The position numbers were made by a program, and so were the translations under genes. This document shows, one piece after another, positions 61,730 to 64,000 of a stretch of 64,000 bases of DNA. The notes beneath the pieces are model-generated. The model was not told the origin of the DNA. It worked only from the letters and a program-made list of their open reading frames with translations, and searched no databases. Source of the stretch: Poronia punctata (lineage: Eukaryota; Ascomycota; Sordariomycetes; Xylariales; Xylariaceae); contig MU401538.1 in the NCBI GenBank assembly GCA_022579005.1, positions 62,001-126,000 on the forward strand, read 5' to 3'. The first letter of the stretch is position 1; each line of letters begins with the position of its first letter.

Positions 61730-64000
61730 TGTGAATATAGGTACTCGTACCAACCAACCAACATACTTGCTATCATAATTTGATTTTATCCGAAAAAGGA
61801 GGATATCTGATAGGTCAGTGTCAATCGGTGAAACAAGCAAGGCAGCATCCATGACCATGTGGTATTTCAAAATAATCCGTAACCCCCCAACCCCAACCCC
61901 AACCCCCCTCAAAGACTAGAAACTTTTTGGAGATGTCTTTTTGTTGCTGCCTAGATTTGTCAATTAACTCACCTCTATCAACCACAATCACACTTGGGGG
62001 AAATTCCTAATATGGTCATCATAGATATATGTGTAGATACATGCCCTTTTATTGCAATTGTGAAATGAAAACATTTTGCCATCCGTGGCAATTTGTTGTT
62101 GCCGTTCTTTTCTTTCCTAGTTACATCAAGACAAGACTTGTTTACATGGCAAATACATGTAAATAGAGAGGCACCTAGGTTAACTGCATTACATAGATAA
62201 TAGGTAACAAGGCTTTCTTTGTTTTTTTTTGGATACAGAATCTAGATACCGTAGATTGCTTCTCTCTGCTCCTACTACCTACTCGTATACACAGCTGCAG
62301 CATTTGACCAGAAATGTCTTGCATGTTACCTATTTATCATATAAGCGAAAGGGTATGTAGTATCATCCAATCAGGGCAAAAAGACAAATATTTGGTGGCG
62401 GGTGGTGGTGGTGATGCTTGTTTGTTTGCTTGTTTGCTTGGAGTGCATTTGATAAGAAACTATGAAACAAGCAAGCACAAAGTCAGACAGCAAACAGAGA
62501 ACAATTCTAGAAAAATGTCAGATTTAATGTTCATGTGTGTATTACAAGATGTTGTAAATACCACGGCCGAGTCCGCGTACTGGTTTCAGGTCACTACAAG
62601 TACGTGTGTCTCCATGCAGTAGGTATGTATGAGTCTTTGACCCAACCAGGACAGGAACTAAACTGAACTGAACTGAACTTGTTATCTTCATCAACAGTCA
62701 TAGCGTATGTTTGCCTAAACTCAACTAACCCCAAGGTTAACATCTTATCAAAGGGGGTAAACATGCTCGATAATTGACAGTCATGGTCATAAGTAACGCG
62801 TCTAACCGCGTTTCACGTTTGGTCAGCTTGATTGTTAACAAACAAATGACAAGCTGTGTGGATCGGGGGGCGTTGTGTGACATACCTACGTGTAGTTTCT
62901 TGGTTCATAAATCCCAAGCTGCCAGCCATAAATCACTTAATACTTCATCCAAATACCAAGGTCATATGAAATCTCATTTGCCTTGAAAGATGATGATCGT
63001 GGCAAATGCTGGCGACATCACTGCTTCTTGCTTTCTTTTTTCTTTGTTTGTCTCGGAGTAAGCGCATAGTCCTAGCACTACCTAGGCAGTGGTTGGGTTT
63101 TTGGTCTGTCTGGGCTTGCGGCTTGCCAATACAAGTGAAGTGGCGCGGGTGGCAATGCCTCTATGTGTAATTCTATTCAGGTGTAGTTACTTTTATGGCA
63201 AAAAAATGGCAGGACAAGACTCCCCCAGATTTGATTCTCGTCACAAGCATCATACGCTGACACTAGTGATCAGTATCTGTAACAAACGCATCAAAGACCC
63301 CGCCATCGACATGGCCTTCTACCCCGCAATAGGTACGTAATATTACCATTTTTGTAGGTAGTGCCCAAGGTATTGTGCGGCCAAGTAGGTACCTATTACG
63401 CGTCCCTATTACGCAACATGTCTATTTTATATAATGCTCTCTTACAAGCACAACGTCTATATAACTGATAAGCATAGCATTTCGCATTAGAAATGATCAA
63501 AAGTAAACAGAAAGTGATATGTGTAAACAATAAATGCCTCTGTTCAGTCATACGGCAAGGTCAAGGAAGCAAAATAATACTACTGTGTAACAATATGTGA
63601 TAGGTGCTCCCTTGCACCATAGCAGCTCTGTGGCAACCTTAAATTTCTCTCAACAACCATCCTAGAAATGGCACCTCATTAACCCACAAAAAGCCTGGAA
63701 CGGCTAGGTTTGACATCCAATGTCTCAGACTTGCTACAGTTTCCGGCTTGCATGCCCTTGTTAAACAGCTGACACTCCTGGACTGTTTCCGCAGCCCATT
63801 CCCGGTTCCTTCTTTCTTGATATACTCGTATTATTCTGTGACAAGGCCCGGACACCGAAACTACATTTAAGACACGCCGGTGTTTTGACATCTTGTAATA
63901 TAAACATACACGTAAATATAAAGGAGATAGGAGATAAGATAGAGTAAGTAAGTACTACAAGTGGTCAGGATATGACTGATTACTACACTTCTCCCAAGCA

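Larger units (their letters stand above)
59444..64000. other. Gene-free, repeat-rich right flank
   Basis: No supportable gene. It holds AAGGC, CATA, AG/TG, ATGC and GGCA microsatellites between about 61.0 and 61.8 kb and a G-run near 60826-60841. Confidence 0.65.

Noticed and set aside
1..64000. CRISPR arrays, bacterial operons or prophage signals
   Set aside because: Spliceosomal introns and an intron-bearing tRNA show a eukaryotic nuclear genome; the tandem repeats here are microsatellites without unique spacers.

Overview
The window is nuclear DNA of a filamentous ascomycete (Pezizomycotina, most likely Sordariomycetes). The evidence is the gene content (Zn(II)2Cys6 regulator, Pal1, two-FAS1-domain secreted protein, fungal-type Mrs2), introns mostly of 40-310 nt with GTAAGT-like donors and CTAAC/CTGAC branch points, and an intron-containing tRNA-Tyr. 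All gene models below were spliced by hand from reading frames, donors, acceptors and family resemblance. No database search was run.

Layout. 1-6.4 kb: gene-free, microsatellite-rich. 6.4-8.2 kb: one Zn(II)2Cys6 transcription factor (minus). 8.2-29.6 kb: about 21 kb in which I can support no gene; it is rich in TAGGTA/CTACCTA, CCTAGGTA and TACTCGTA words. 29.6-32.3 kb: a small accessory cluster with a two-exon gene of a fungal family of unknown function, an HNH-nuclease-like remnant, and an APH-type kinase relic with a frameshift, the last two running together in one reading frame. 32.8-42.2 kb: a compact core block of methyltransferase (+), SHB17-like sugar bisphosphatase (-), small membrane protein (+), UBP6/USP14 (-) and ARPC4 (+). 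42.2-44.3 kb: gene-free, with an assembly gap inside homopolymeric C/G. 44.3-51.8 kb: a secreted FAS1 protein (+) whose intron contains an antisense tRNA-Tyr, a RecA/Rad51-like protein (-) and a Pal1 protein (-). 51.8-55.8 kb: gene-free. 55.8-59.4 kb: an F-box-like protein (-) and a mitochondrial Mrs2-type Mg2+ channel (+). 59.4-64 kb: gene-free and repeat-rich.

The genes do not form one pathway. The core block is ordinary housekeeping (proteasome-associated deubiquitination, Arp2/3 actin nucleation, riboneogenesis, mitochondrial Mg2+). UBP6/ARPC4 and the F-box gene/MRS2 are divergent pairs that may share promoters. The 29.6-32.3 kb cluster at the edge of the gene desert is the part most like an accessory region. 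I did not find a clear new multi-gene system. The points most worth checking are the nested antisense tRNA, the Ala in place of Met in the Mrs2 GMN signature, the single-codon first exon of ARPC4, the HNH/kinase relic, and the duplicated sequence flanking the assembly gap.
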